DNA of 64,000 nucleotides from Thereva unica (GCA_949987705.1 OX465286.1:19357676-19421675), one strand, 5' to 3'; shown: positions 32,201 to 42,720, counted from the first letter of the stretch. A program made the numbers and translations. Notes: generated from the sequence alone by a model not told the origin.

Positions 32201-32742
32201 AAAAAAGTAAAGACAACAAATATGGGCAATGATAGCGATATAATCAGTTTTGAAATGACACGTGGAAAGAAAAAGATATTGGGAAATTTTTTTGAATTTA
32301 CGTTTTGCGACATTTAAAGCGCTGTAACTCGTGAAATATTAGCCCTATGTAAAAATGATAAAAGCAAAAATTATAGATAATCGTGTGTTCTATAAGTCTT
32401 AGGAAGGATTTTTTTATGGCGGGCTAACCGTTAACGAGATACAGTGCAAAGAAAGTGATACATAAAGTTTGAAGCACTATAGCTCCAAACATATTGACTT
32501 TACAAAAAAAATTCTCAACAAAAAAGTTAAATCACTTATTTATCTACAAAAAAGATTATATACATTCTAGCATAGTTTCTGAGACATAGAATTAAACGCG
32601 TTTCTCTTCATTGTAAGTGAAGCATAAGGGTGGGGATGACGCCATTTTGAATTTAAGCTCATAAAAATATATAAAAACATTTGGTAAAAAAAAATCGCTT
32701 GCGGTATTTTTCGCAAAGAAAAAGTACCTATTTACTGGACTA
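29205..32742 (-). mobile_element. 3.5-kb TIR transposon, 3-bp TSD, possibly Academ-like
   Basis: Ends TAGTCCAGTAAATAGGT are perfect inverted repeats, flanked by CAT (29202-29204) and CAT (32743-32745). The inverted repeats are very long: about 620 bp on the left (29205-29820) and about 610 bp on the right (32130-32742), similar throughout but with scattered differences. Between them lies one minus-strand protein region. Excision of the element plus one CAT restores the copia zinc-finger frame. A 3-bp duplication, long inverted repeats and a non-DDE-looking protein fit what I recall of Academ transposons. PIF/Harbinger is the alternative for 3-bp TSD, but the protein does not fit it. Confidence 0.85.
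29950..32130 (-). pseudogene. Large protein of the 3.5-kb TIR element (GCDTT motif, Cys-rich tail)
   Basis: Roughly 700 residues over several frames. In order: FLGSVGYIMAGSGLEDVFKI and NSVEKIMVAHAYSRAIRAHF; GPTAKLWIQYFRVITLVKQF and ERSGNWNLLLDVIQKMLPYF; TIEQTMMRSMKTSGGLTEGR; a 276-codon open frame (31529-30699); ILFLRAFSGCDTTSSIYGME; and a tail CKCTKNCGGACGCRKAGLKC. I recall this domain order from multi-copy, unnamed proteins in aphids, other insects and cnidarians. The GCDTTxxxxxMxKAK segment resembles the GCDYxxGIxGIGPKxA loop of FEN1/XPG nucleases; XPG-like nucleases are reported in Academ elements. That link is inference. Frame changes near 31600, 30750 and 30320 make this copy inactive. 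Confidence 0.6.
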
Positions 32743-32745
32743 CAT

Positions 32746-32877
32746 GCTTTCTTTATTATTCAATTTTATTCCGAGGACTCTCTTCTTCTTGGCCATTTCT
32801 AGCAAACTTCGTAAGTTTATATGACCTAACTTCTGATGCCAGTCTTCAATTAAAGATTTTTCTTGGATTACATTCAC
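32746..32877 (-). pseudogene. copia pol: GAG-pre-integrase zinc-binding segment
   Basis: Minus strand reads SLIEDWHQKLGHINLRSLLE and ends KESM at the insertion site; the next copia piece begins PQCEICIKA. The H-x3-H plus C-x2-C arrangement is the integrase zinc-binding (HHCC) domain of Ty1/copia. It is cut by the 3.5 kb element between histidines and cysteines, and bounded upstream by a Harbinger derivative. Confidence 0.88.
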
Positions 32878-32880
32878 ACT

Positions 32881-33816
32881 GGGGCTTATTCTCCAATTCG
32901 TTTCACGTGAAAAATTGTTCACATTCCAAAAGTGCTATTCTGGCAATCGCCTGAGGTGAATACATTCGTTGTGAAGTGATTAAAGGTTTCACCTAATTTT
33001 TCAAAGGGGAATACTCTATTACGAAGTTGTATTTCGGCAGTTATGTACGAAATGGCAGCAAAGAAGTGAGTATTTCATATTTATAAAATTATTTACTCAA
33101 ATTTTCAATTTTCCGATAATTATTGGTTTTGTCATACTGAAAAGTTACGAAGGGGAAACAGTTTGATGTGCTTTTGGGTGAAATGGAAAAGCACAAACAT
33201 GTAGCAAAAGGGCAGTAGTATTCCGAAAATTTTATGGCCAAAGAACGATACGCGGAAATATGGAAAGAGACTACAGTGCGCTTAAAAAGTCTTGGGCCCC
33301 CAACTAGGAAAGATACCGAAGAAGGTAAACTGCTATTCGTATAAGTTACACTGACTCAAAAATGTGTTGCAATATTTTGGAAATTAAATTATTTGTCCTT
33401 GTCCTTTCTTTGTGTAATAAGAAAGATTGGGCGCAGGATGACTGGGATAATGTAGTTTTTACTAAAATCAGTGTATATGAACTGTAAATGCTTTGTCTCT
33501 TATTTGGCGAAGTCGTAAGGATATTATTTCCAAGTCATCCCTGCTATCACTATTCCTATTACTACTGCTAAACCACAATTCTGCACATGTCATGTTAAAA
33601 CTATTGATCTTTTAACAAATTACTCCAAAAATACAACTATTTTATTTTTATAACGATTGAAATTGTCATTTTTATAGCGATTGACAGTTTCAGTTCCACT
33701 TGTTCCAGGTGAAACTTTTTTTCGATTCATGTGAATCACAGAATCGACTCAATAACATGAAGTGAAATGCAAGTGAAGTGTTTCTTTCACGTGAAACGGA
33801 TTGCAGAATAAGCCCC
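32881..33816. mobile_element. 936-bp PIF/Harbinger derivative with 3-bp TSD
   Basis: Inverted ends GGGGCTTATTCTCCAATTCG and, at the right read inward, GGGGCTTATTCTGCAATCCG, continuing through TTTCACGTGAAA. The flanking trinucleotides are ACT (32878-32880) and ACT (33817-33819). The copia frame is restored when it is removed. It encodes no transposase but keeps part of the second Harbinger gene. The termini differ from those of the Harbinger at 23361, so two Harbinger lineages hit the same copia copy. Confidence 0.88.
33170..33485 (+). pseudogene. Myb/SANT-like domain fragment of a Harbinger element
   Basis: Plus-strand open pieces read HVAKGQ, then SENFMAKERYAEIWKETTVR and LKSLGPPTRKDTEEG, followed by a likely intron (GTAAAC near 33324) and KKDWAQDDWDNVVF. 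The LxSLGPPxRxxxxW pattern is characteristic of Myb/SANT-like partners in PIF/Harbinger transposons. A stop after KGQ and the short length show decay. It supports the superfamily call of the surrounding 936-bp element. Confidence 0.65.
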
Positions 33817-33819
33817 ACT

Positions 33820-34540
33820 ATTTTCATTCTCACCCGTTTTTCGTAAAAAATAGAGGTTATTTCTCCTATCCGCAATGGCTAATGTTTGTCCATCGGGTGT
33901 TTTAATCTCAGCAGCGGTTTTATCAAAAACAACTTTAAATCCTTTGTCAGGGATCTTTGCTACTGACATTAGATTTGTCTTTAAATCTGGTACATACATC
34001 ACATTTTCTAATTAAAGTTTTTGTACCTCTTGATTTATCGAAGATTGTAATTTAACTTCTCCAATGCCACAAATTTTAGTTGATTTGCCGTTTGCTAGGC
34101 TCAAAGGTTTATTCATTTCCTTTATTAGGTCGAAATTTTGTTCTGCTGTCATGTGTGAAGTGCAGCCACTATCAATGCACCTGTCATTTTTAGTTCTTCC
34201 CCCTCTGGAAAGTTTCATCGCAATTTCTTGGCTTTCTTCTGCACAAACTCGGGATGATTCTTGCCTCTCAGATCAACTATGAAATTTTGTCTGACATTCT
34301 GTTGCTTTGTGGCCAAATTTTCTACAACGGAAACATTTATATTTAAATGATTTATTAAATACTTTACGTGTGGGTTTGTTATTTGTGTTTTCCTTCCTAG
34401 TAACATATACATAGCATTTTGATGTGCTTCAGCCTTCTTTGATTTTCTGGCATCGAATTCTTCAAGAATTTTGACCTTTAATGCGTCAGGAGTCGATAAA
34501 CTATCGCGTGATTCAATCACATACCAAAAATCGTTTTGGC
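33820..34540 (-). pseudogene. copia gag C-terminal half and protease
   Basis: Minus strand from 34540: FWYVIESRDS, KVKILEEFDARKSKKAEAHQ, then in another frame a zinc knuckle CFRCRKFGHKATEC, then RCIDSGCTSHMTAEQNFDLI with the DSG aspartic protease active site, and MMYVPDLKTNLMSVAKIPDK. The N-terminal half of Gag and the 5' LTR are missing; copia homology stops at about 34540. Frame changes lie near 34350 and 34215. The element cannot make particles. Confidence 0.9.
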
Positions 34541-34544
34541 CCAC

Positions 34545-34790
34545 TGTGCGGCGTACGGGCCAAGTAACACTGACCCGCGAAAAGGCCGTTAGAATATAGA
34601 ACTACAGGAAGGGTACTCATCGAATTTTAGCGTAATTGTTTAGTATGAATGCTCGCATTTTGGTTGTGTGTGCATTACAGGCGGTAAAGCAAGTAGAATA
34701 GAGGAGCGACCAGTGGCAGTTCGAATTACCAGTTACATATCTTTTATTAAATCTTGTGGTAATGCCCGTAAATACGTATTTTTAGTGTTA
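34545..34790. other. Spacer at the truncated 5' side of copia
   Basis: No coding sense. The sequence directly after the copia truncation (CCCACTGTGCGGCGTACGGG) may be an end of another repeat, as a related word occurs at 19755. I found no 5' LTR here. Confidence 0.35.
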
Positions 34791-35140
34791 ATTTTTTATT
34801 TTTTTATGTGAAGTCTAAGCTCAGGTACCTTTTGTACCTACCAGTCTGTCATTTCGTACATGTCAAGATCAGATTTCTGGTAGCAAGCTTAGCTCAAAGG
34901 ATAGAGATAGATTAAAGGGAGTCTGGGGGTACATGAGGAGCTGCAGATGAAGCTTGCGTTTGAACTCTTGGATGTTGTATGAGTTCGGGAATACTGACTG
35001 TGAGAGGTTGTTCCACAGTCGAGCTGTTCTCGAAAAGAACGAATTTACAAACTGATGTGTGCGTAAAAATAAAGGCTGTAGATTGTGAGGATGAGCCGAA
35101 AGGGCTAGTCTTGTGTTGCGGGAAAACATTGCCGTGAAGG
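34791..35140 (-). pseudogene. LINE C-terminus (CR1/Jockey-like)
   Basis: Minus-strand frame at 35129-34869 with SFFSRTARLWNNLSQSVFPN and YNIQEFKRKLHLQL. RTxRLWNxLPxxVxP is the common last segment of CR1/Jockey-group polymerases. The remaining sequence to 34791 would be the 3' untranslated part. No catalytic motif is kept. Confidence 0.75.
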
Positions 35141-35417
35141 CAGGAGGTTATATATTTCGGTGGAATAGTCGTTATGGTAGATGCAGTAGAATTTCACAAG
35201 AGCCGAAATTTTTTAAAATCTGATAAATCTCACTTGAAATTAGGGGAGGGGGTCGAGCCAAATCTCACGACATCTCACCTTTTTTTATTCTTGTTTCTTT
35301 TAATAATGACGGGCCACACAGCATTTATACACACGCACACACAAGATTATGTTATGTTTTAAATAAAACATATTTCTATTGTTAAAAAAATTAATAAAAA
35401 TATAAAAATCTCCAGGG
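35141..35417. other. Spacer with short microsatellite
   Basis: AT-rich, with an ACACGCACACACA tract near 35330. There is a GGGGAGGGGGTCGAGCC phrase at 35245 that may be part of an old repeat end. No gene. Confidence 0.35.
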
Positions 35418-35530
35418 TCTCCCCCCAGTTGTTACAGCGGCCTGTTCTTACATCGTTGCCTTTCATAAGTTGTTCTAGGTCTTCCAACTCGACGGGTTCC
35501 TTATGCGGGGACCTCAGTCAACGGCCGCCC
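35418..35530 (-). pseudogene. Short RTE-like LINE C-terminal scrap
   Basis: The plus-strand phrase GTTCTAGGTCTTCCAACTCG and its surroundings match the C-terminal VGRPRTTWR region of the LINE at 36523-37216 (GTTCTAGGTCTTCCTACTCG there). About 110 bp, no more. Confidence 0.55.
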
Positions 35531-36512
35531 GTTTGCTTACTGTTAATATAATTTGGCGTATACCTTATTGTGTGTTAAGGTTGTTGGGGCCTAATCTGTG
35601 CGATTAAATCACCCCTAAAAATAAATGATGGCTCTCTCCCTTTTGTGGAATAGAGTGGAAAACCTCATTCAGTCGCATGTTTTTACATATAGTTTAAAAA
35701 AAACTAAAAAATACGCTTGTATGTTATAAAATGAGCTAAAATGTAAAAAAATAATTTTGAGTGTAAAGTTTTTGTTGATCTGGGGCAACATTTGGAAACA
35801 ATCCAATCTTTCAAAATGTAAAACAAACGATTCATAGTGGCAATGGCGTTTTTTTGGGAGGAGCGGGTTGATGACTATCAACCTCAACCGACTTAAAGCT
35901 CTTTAAGTGACTCGTAGATAATTCAACATTCGACCGTCTTCCGTTAGCACGCTCCTTCTGAAGAAGTACCCCAGGGAGCACTGCGGGGACATGGGATTAG
36001 CAGGCCTGCCACAATAGGGTAGGCAACTGGGACGAATTGCCCCGGGCTCCAGATCAGACGAGACCCCGAAAAAGGATTAAAGGCAAAAATTTAAAATCCG
36101 TATATCCCTGCGTCCTAAACTTCAACAAAGTATTCGAGTAAATATTCATGAGATAACTACTTTTTACTCGTTAAAAAATACTCGATTCCTTGAGAATCGA
36201 TGAATACTTCTTCTGACATATATCTATTCCCTCACGAGAGAATATGTATCTGGGAAATGGAACAAAACTTTGCGCAAATCTGCTGATCCTTGCTTTGGCA
36301 TTACTGATAACTTTAAACGAAGGGTTGTTCTATACCTGCATTCTGCCTTAGCGTATGCATTACTCGATTTCCGCTTGGGACAGATTGCAAATACTTATGT
36401 AGCTTGCATGGGATATAAATTCTAACTGTTCATGAATAGAGCGCGAAGCATATAAACTTCTATGCGATAAAACAATTCCAATTTGCGTTTCCAATTTGCG
36501 TTTGGAATGTAA
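35531..36512. other. Spacer, no supported feature
   Basis: AT-rich DNA with short frames only. No termini or domains recognised. Confidence 0.35.
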
Positions 36513-36522
36513 ACCGCTCTAT

Positions 36523-37216
36523 CTTCTTCTTTAAACTCCTTTAATCCCTCATGGGACATAGGGCGGAAACAGTTGCCCTCCAGCGGACTCTGTTTTGCGC
36601 GACAGCTCTTAGCTCCGACCAGGATCTCCCAATTGTTGCGGCTTCTTCTAGTAGGGTTCTCCTCCACGTTGTTCTAGGTCTTCCTACTCGACGGGAACCT
36701 TGCGGATTCCAGTCAAGGGCCTGTTTGGCTAGATTTTCGTTTTCGCGTCGCAAGGTGTGGCAAACCCAATTCCTTTTCCTTCGCCTGATTTGGTCGTCTA
36801 TCCTTTCTTGACCGGCACGGCGCCATAGTTCTTCGTTTGAAATTCTATCCTGCAGGCGGATTTTTAGGATACGACGAAGGCATCTGTTGATGAAGACTTG
36901 TAGGCGCCCGGTAATGAATTGGGTGACTTTCCATGTTTCGCAACCGTACAAAAGAAATGCCTTAACGTTGGAGTTGAACAGCCGCAATTTGGTGTTAGTG
37001 GAGATCACCGTTGATCTCCATATGCGGGACAGGCATGCATATGCGCCTCGTGCTTTATTTATTCTGGAACTTACGTCTTCTTCTGCCCCACCATTTTCGG
37101 TAATAATGCTACCGAGGTAGCAGAATTTATTTACCAGTTCCACGTCACGGTTATTCAGCGCTGTGCGTTCAATGGTGTTTGCATTTATCCGCATTTCTTT
37201 AGTTTTAGTCGGATTT
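36523..37216 (-). mobile_element. 5'-truncated RTE-like LINE with 10-bp TSD
   Basis: The body of 694 bp is flanked by perfect direct repeats ACCGCTCTAT (36513-36522 and 37217-37226). The 3' end is GAA/AAG-rich next to the left repeat, as expected for a minus-strand LINE. The single long frame (37194-36541, 217 codons) reads ELVNKFCYLGSIITENGGAE, KLRLFNSNVKAFLLYGCETW, ISNEELWRRAGQERIDDQIR and GRPRTTWRRTLLEEA, the thumb and C-terminus of an RTE-type polymerase. The frame is open throughout, so the insertion is relatively young. Confidence 0.9.
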
Positions 37217-37226
37217 ACCGCTCTAT

Positions 37227-37900
37227 ACTCTTCTTAATTTGAGGCGCTTATTCTTACCACAGATTTTAAGAAGTATAAAACATTTTTTTTAGGTAAAGTT
37301 TTTTTTCAATTTCAAAATCTAATCATATATTTAGCCTCGGGTACCACAAGGTTATGTGGCGGGCCTCGGGATTAGGACCTGCTTACAGAGCACTGTTAGG
37401 TGTTCGTTTGCAATGATTATTCTCGGGTTTTGATAGAGAAAGTGAGACAGAGAGAAGTGAGAAGATTTATTATTATTATTTTGTGGCTTATACACGCATT
37501 TCTTGGTCGACCTTTGCTTCGCATGGAATAGTTAAAACTAACACACTATTTTAGACTATTTTTCAAGCTCATTTTTTAACTCAGATCCAGGTAGCAATCA
37601 ATTTTCCTCAGGTGGCGGCTACATGGGAATTTCTTGTGGCGCTAGATGCCCCTTGAGAGCCCCATGTAGGAAAATGCACAGGAGCCGCCATGAGGCATTG
37701 GGATTAGACTCATAGGGCCCCATATTTGCACTCGCTATATGCAAAATATTCACATGACTTTCTTTGGGAAACTTACTACATCAACACCAACCAGAACACA
37801 TTCCTCTCTCCACATAGATAGGAAGTGCAAAGGAAGCATTTTTTGATGGTGGAAAACCCAAGCAAGAAATATAAAGCTCTCAAGGCCGGTAAAATTGAAT
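37227..37900. other. Spacer
   Basis: Contains TTATTATTATTA (37469) and a weak hairpin around GTGGCGGCT/AGCCGCCAT (37612 and 37684). No gene recognised. Confidence 0.35.
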
Positions 37901-37949
37901 CAGATGTCGCCCGATTGGAGGAAGCCAGTACACGCTAAAAGTTCTCATA

Positions 37950-40250
37950 TCAGTAACATGTGAGCCATAGAATGAAGAAAAAATAACAGCTGCAGAAACA
38001 ACACACTTAAACCTATTGCATACTCATAAGCGCGCACAGCTCATTCCATTTTGTATAGCTCCAGGCACAACCCATTGCAGAGCAATCGGAACCGTCTGGA
38101 TATCGACGAGCTCCTTAAGAGATATAAGGAAGCGAGAAAAAGGCTGGACAAGGCCATCACTAGAAGTAAATCAAGAACACTAAACAAAAGCGGTCAAAGT
38201 CAAGTGCTCTCCGCTGCTCCAGAATATAACGTAAACGAGATTGTGAAGGCTGCAAAACGGTAGCCATCAATAAGGCCCCTGGCGTGGATGGCATACCAAA
38301 CAAAGCGACTGTGATAGCTCCAAAAAGGCTCACTGAAGCCTTCACTGCGTGTCTGAAAGAGGAAATCTTCCCAGAGCGATGGAAACAATAGAAGCTCTTG
38401 CTCCTACCGAAGCCGAACAAGCCTTTAGGGGACCTATCGTCCTACACACCGACATGTCTCCTTAGTTTACTAATGCAAAACTTTTCAAGCAGAAGTAAAC
38501 TTTTCAAGCATGCTCCCGCCGCAGGCATGCACGAAATCGCCTGTATGGCTTCAAAACAATTTATGGGACAAAGAAAAAGGGCAATTATAGTGGTGACCAT
38601 AAAGGGTGGCAATAGCATACTCAGTAGAACGGTTCTTCTTCAATTGCGTAGGTCAAGCAGCATTGGATGTGGTTAGTGCTTAGCTGGGGGACTGCTTGGT
38701 AAAACAGCACTCGCGTTTGGAATAATATATGCCGATGTGGATTCATATATAAGTTTTCGTGCTTGAATTTTTAAATGTTCGTGTATGTGGCGGGAGCGTG
38801 CATGCCTGTGCGGGAGCGTACGTGCTTTTGTGACATGCCTATTTGTGCGCTATGCGTGCTAGCTGCGGGTGCTTCCTGACGTCGAAAAGGAAAGAGACCT
38901 GTCGGATAAGCAATTCGGCTTCAGAATGGCCAAGTCAACGACTGATGCAGTCAGCAAGGCGTTGGCCGTAGCAAGACAAGGCGTTGGCCGTAGCCTTGGC
39001 TTAAAAAACAACCAAAGTACCTAGTGTAGTGGCAGTTGTAGTTGACTACCTCCGGTATAGGTCATTTCATTGTGATTCGGAAGATAGCTCGAAAATATTT
39101 GGGACAAAAACGGAGTTCCGTAGGGCTCTGTACTGGGCCCTCTTCTGTGGGTCCCAATGTATAACGATTTGTTGGGGCAACACCTCACAAAGCAAGTGGC
39201 GGCGATTTGGTCACGGACGACATCGGGATAGTGGCCGTAGGACAACGCCCAAATGGCATCCGATTGTATGCGAACGTAGCGATCTGAAAAATAAAAGCGT
39301 GGTTAGAAAGCGCTGGGCTGAAGCTGGCGGAGCAGAAAACTAAAGCGGTGCTGATCAGCAAACAGAGAAAGCCAAAGTCCGTAAGGATCAAGGTAGGGAA
39401 ACATATCATTCACTCACAGCTCGCTCTAAGGTGCCTAGAAGTGATGATCCACCGGAGACTAAACTTTAAAGCGCCCTTGGGGGGCACGGCAGATAAAGCG
39501 TATGCGATTTGGGCGTCACTCGCAACAGTTGGGGGCCTTTGGAGTCGCCACCTCCTAATCCTGGAGGATGGTTAGCTCAGTCCTTCTACACACAGTGCCA
39601 GCATGGGCAACAGCGTTGAGCAGGACTGTAAACAGCAAAAATTGGAGGGCCGCATACACTTGGCGCATGCTGCGCATACAGAGCCTCGTCCGACGATGCG
39701 GCGTGCCTGGTAGCGGGGGTAATTACCATATACATCCATCTCTATGACCCAGAATATGGTAGAGGGTAGCCAAAAACGGTACAGCGGCAAATTGCACACT
39801 GCGAATTTGTAAGGGGGTGGCAAATGTAGTGGGACGAGCTTGTCGAGGGTCGCTAGACCCACAGACTTATCCCAAACTTACGAGAGCGTAGGGAAATGAG
39901 TTGCGACCTCACGTCACTCCTGAATGGACATGGTTTGTTAAGGAAATGCTTTCACCGTTTCTTCGGTCAAGATTATTCATTCCGGTATGCCCAGGGATGC
40001 AACAACACGCAGAGCACATTTTCTTTAACTGCTTGAGATTCGCCGACGAAAAGGTGGAACTGAATGAACAGACACAAACTCTATTGCACACTTCCAGCCA
40101 CCAAAAACTTTCACCACATCATGGACATAAACCTCGTCGTATACGTTCAGGCTTTGGCGCCTGCGGGTATGCAAGGATCCCTACTATGGTGCAGGACCCC
40201 AATAGCCCTACTACTGGTATGAATGAAATATTTACCTCTTCCGCATAAAT
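37950..40250 (+). pseudogene. R1-like LINE polymerase, many frameshifts
   Basis: Plus-strand remains in order: LKRYKEARKRLDKAITRSKS, a NKAPGVDGIPNK segment (motif 0), a degraded KPLGDLSSYTPTCLLSLL (motif 1), DLSDKQFGFRMAKSTTDAV (motif 2), GVPxGSVLGPLLWVPMYNDL with a stop in the Q position, GIRLYANVAIxKIKAWLESA and GLKLAEQKTKAVLISKQRKP (thumb). A C-terminal HAEHIFFNCLRFADEKVEL is the zinc-binding tail. This is the R1 clade layout. The expected FADD pair is not readable. A 5S rRNA-derived sequence interrupts it at 38592. Confidence 0.78.
38592..38717 (+). repeat. 5S rRNA-derived sequence, copy 2
   Basis: GACCATAAAGGGTGGCAATA, GCATACTCAGTAGAACGGTT, GGTCAAGCAGCATTGGATG, GGTTAGTGCTTAGCTGGGGG and ACTGCTTGGTAA follow insect 5S rRNA almost end to end. 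The internal promoter elements are recognisable but mutated. It lies inside an R1-like LINE and shares the CATTGGA variant and some downstream sequence with the copy at 14346, so both likely come from one 5S-derived mobile family. Confidence 0.8.
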
Positions 40251-40359
40251 GCGAGGTGAAAATGAAGCATTTTTTATGAATCGTTTAAACACCCTTCGAT
40301 GTTGTAGGTGACCACTTCAGAGAGAAGAAACTTGCACCAAGCTAGCTATGCGTGTATGT

Positions 40360-40770
40360 GTGTGCGTTGTAGCGGGCGCACCAGACATCGCAGAACTTCG
40401 AAATTTTGTATTAATGTCAGTAGGGGTCTGGGTCTCCCATGATATGCACCTTGAAGCCCGATTTTCAAACTTCAAGATGTCCGCCGAAATATGACTGAAA
40501 CTAAAAATGGCCACCCAGATATGGTTAAATTTGTTAATTTTATTCCAATTCCAATGAAAATCAGTTGGTTTTTTAATGTTGCAAAATACGAATTTAATAC
40601 CAAAACTTATAAAATCAAAATGGCCGGCCTAAAATGGCGGACGGATTTTGTCAATTGTTTTCCGATTCGGATGAAAATCGATATATGGCGGTTTTTAAAT
40701 TAGCAATTTTAAATACTTTCAATATTATTTATGTTTGGTGGGTCCTTACCTTTTTAATGATAATTCATGT
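40360..40770. repeat. Dispersed noncoding repeat with AAAATGGCGG words
   Basis: Contains AAAAATGGCCACCC, AAAATGGCCGGCC and AAAATGGCGGACGG at intervals of about 60-130 bp, each near a GATGAAAATC phrase. A shorter relative is at 3331-3583. Open frames in this stretch follow the repeats and are not genes. Confidence 0.45.
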
Positions 40771-42350
40771 GTGTTTATTTTACCAGAAAGACCTAGGTTC
40801 ATCACGGGCAACGCCGTGTGGGTCATTCTAGTCGTACAAAAATAAGCGAAACTTTCCGTGATAAAAAATTCTGTTTCTCGACCCATGGTTTTTCGGTACG
40901 GGTTATGGAGTGCGAGTATATACGCCCAAACCACCTCAAGTATTTAATAATTTCGGAAGCTTGTATATATGTATTTACATAAAATAAAATGGGGTTTTAT
41001 ATACTAAGAAATTGTGAAATGGAAAATTAATAGAAGAAAGATTTTTAAAGAAAGGGCGTAGTCAATTTTCTTTGCTCTCTGCTGTCTCCTTTCTGTGAGG
41101 GCCATTCTCGGCGACCCTCGTCTTCTCATACATACATACTAACATAACTTTAAAATTTTCTTTGAAAATAAATCAAAACTTGAGAGATAAGAATTTCAGA
41201 AACTTCTTACACTGGTCCCTATATCTTTCTCTTGGGTGAAAGTCAAAAACTTTTCTCCCAAAAACTATATGGGACATACAACTTTATCTAAATTTATACC
41301 ACTGCATAAAAAGCCAGCCAGTTTTCAATCTATAGACAAGGATATGGATACGTATACTGGGGGAAAAGGGATATATGCACGCGTATAAAATATGTATAAA
41401 AGATTCACTACATCTATGTATATATGGGATGTTGTATTTTGCCACAAAATATGGGCTCGCCTTCGACCTTTTCTAATTTAAAATGAAAATTTATCTAAGG
41501 ATTGAATTTTGTTATGGTTTGAGGAAAAGGAAATTTTCGAGGTCGACCCCCGTCCCCCCCCTCCCGACCGGTTAAACTGTAGAGCGTATCCCCGGCTGAT
41601 ATATGAAAGTGAAGCTCGGTCTAAATATGTACATACATATATATATGTAGATTATATTAACTCTAACTAAAAGGAAGACAATTCAGAAAGGTACAAGATA
41701 CACACCAGTCATACTAGAAGAAGTTTCTTTATATCATTCAGAGATTGTGTAGATATACACCATCCACCCACAGTGTACGTAGTCGACCGGGGTATAGCGG
41801 CCGAGGCCCAAAATGTAAGGAAAGGTAAAATGAAAAGATCTTTGTGGGCTAGAATGTGGAAGCTACAAAGTTAAATTGAATGTCCTTCAAAGTAAAGCAT
41901 AAGAATAATATTAAACAGAGAGAAGAGCCTATTAATGTTTATATCAGCCAATTTCATTAAAAGGTTCCTTCCATTTCTCTTCTCCCCTACCACCACTACA
42001 TAGAAACACTTACATCGATACAGATGTTTCTCTGGATAGGGTAGAATGTGAGGAAGGACCAAGGCGGATATATCGGCGGTAAGAATATTTCCTGTGGTCG
42101 ATGGTCGATGTTTTCGTCTAGAGTGAGTGGTGGTCGGTCCATCAACGAAATATCTTGTGGAATTTGTGCAGGAATTTTTGATACACGAATTTGAGGATTG
42201 TTTCATTCCATAAACACACTCAAGAAAAAGGAAATTTTGTTTTAGATTAAATTCGAGAAATAAAATGAATGAAAATCCGTGTTGGCTTAGACAGACAGTT
42301 CAATCTCCAAATAGGATAGGAGCAGGTTAATTTAACGTAAATAATACCAA
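40771..42350. other. Spacer island, non-repetitive in this window
   Basis: AT-rich with TATATG/TACATA words (41395-41660) and a CCCCC run at 41555. Texture like the 15.8-18.9 and 47.8-49.7 kb islands. No exon or mobile-element domain found. Confidence 0.4.
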
Positions 42351-42359
42351 GCCCAAATG

Positions 42360-42720
42360 GAACTTTGGCCTTCCTTTGGGGTGTTTCTCCAGGTTTGACG
42401 GACGGCAGCATGTCGTCGAGCATTGACTCTGCATCATCCATCACATAGCCTGTTCATCTCCTCCTGGGTCTGCCTACTGTGGCCTGTCTCGAAATTTCTG
42501 CTTCCATGACCCGTTTTCGTTGATACCGTTGTCCTCATCATCCTGAGGAGTCTTATCCCGTTAATTTTTATAAAGATTGAAAGTGTTCTGGGTCGTCAAA
42601 ACTCGTATCTGTGCTTCGTCATATTCAATCTTCTATCGTTGGGCCTATATTCTCGTTCCTCTCTATCACCTGGATCAAGTATCGCTACCATAATGCTGGT
42701 TGTATACGCTGCACCATCTC
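42360..42720 (-). pseudogene. Diverged second copy of the 0.2-1.1 kb RTE-like LINE
   Basis: Plus-strand words GCATTGACTCTGC, CATCTCCTCC, CGAAATTTCTG and GTTAATTTTTAT occur in the same order and spacing as in 250-480. On the minus strand this is the GRxxRRWIDxVxxDAESML tail of the LINE. It is older and full of indels, and traces extend to about 43200 (the word CATCGTCTGCG near 43183 fits the YADD region). Confidence 0.65.

Noticed and set aside
34541..34800. 5' LTR of the copia element
   Set aside because: No sequence here matches the 3' LTR start (TGTTGAAGTTG); the element seems truncated within gag.
36221..36421. Possible promoter or exon near an AT-rich frame
   Set aside because: No consistent coding or splice signal found.
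37600..37700. Hairpin around GTGGCGGCT / AGCCGCCAT as a regulatory RNA
   Set aside because: Pairing is short and interrupted; no other support.
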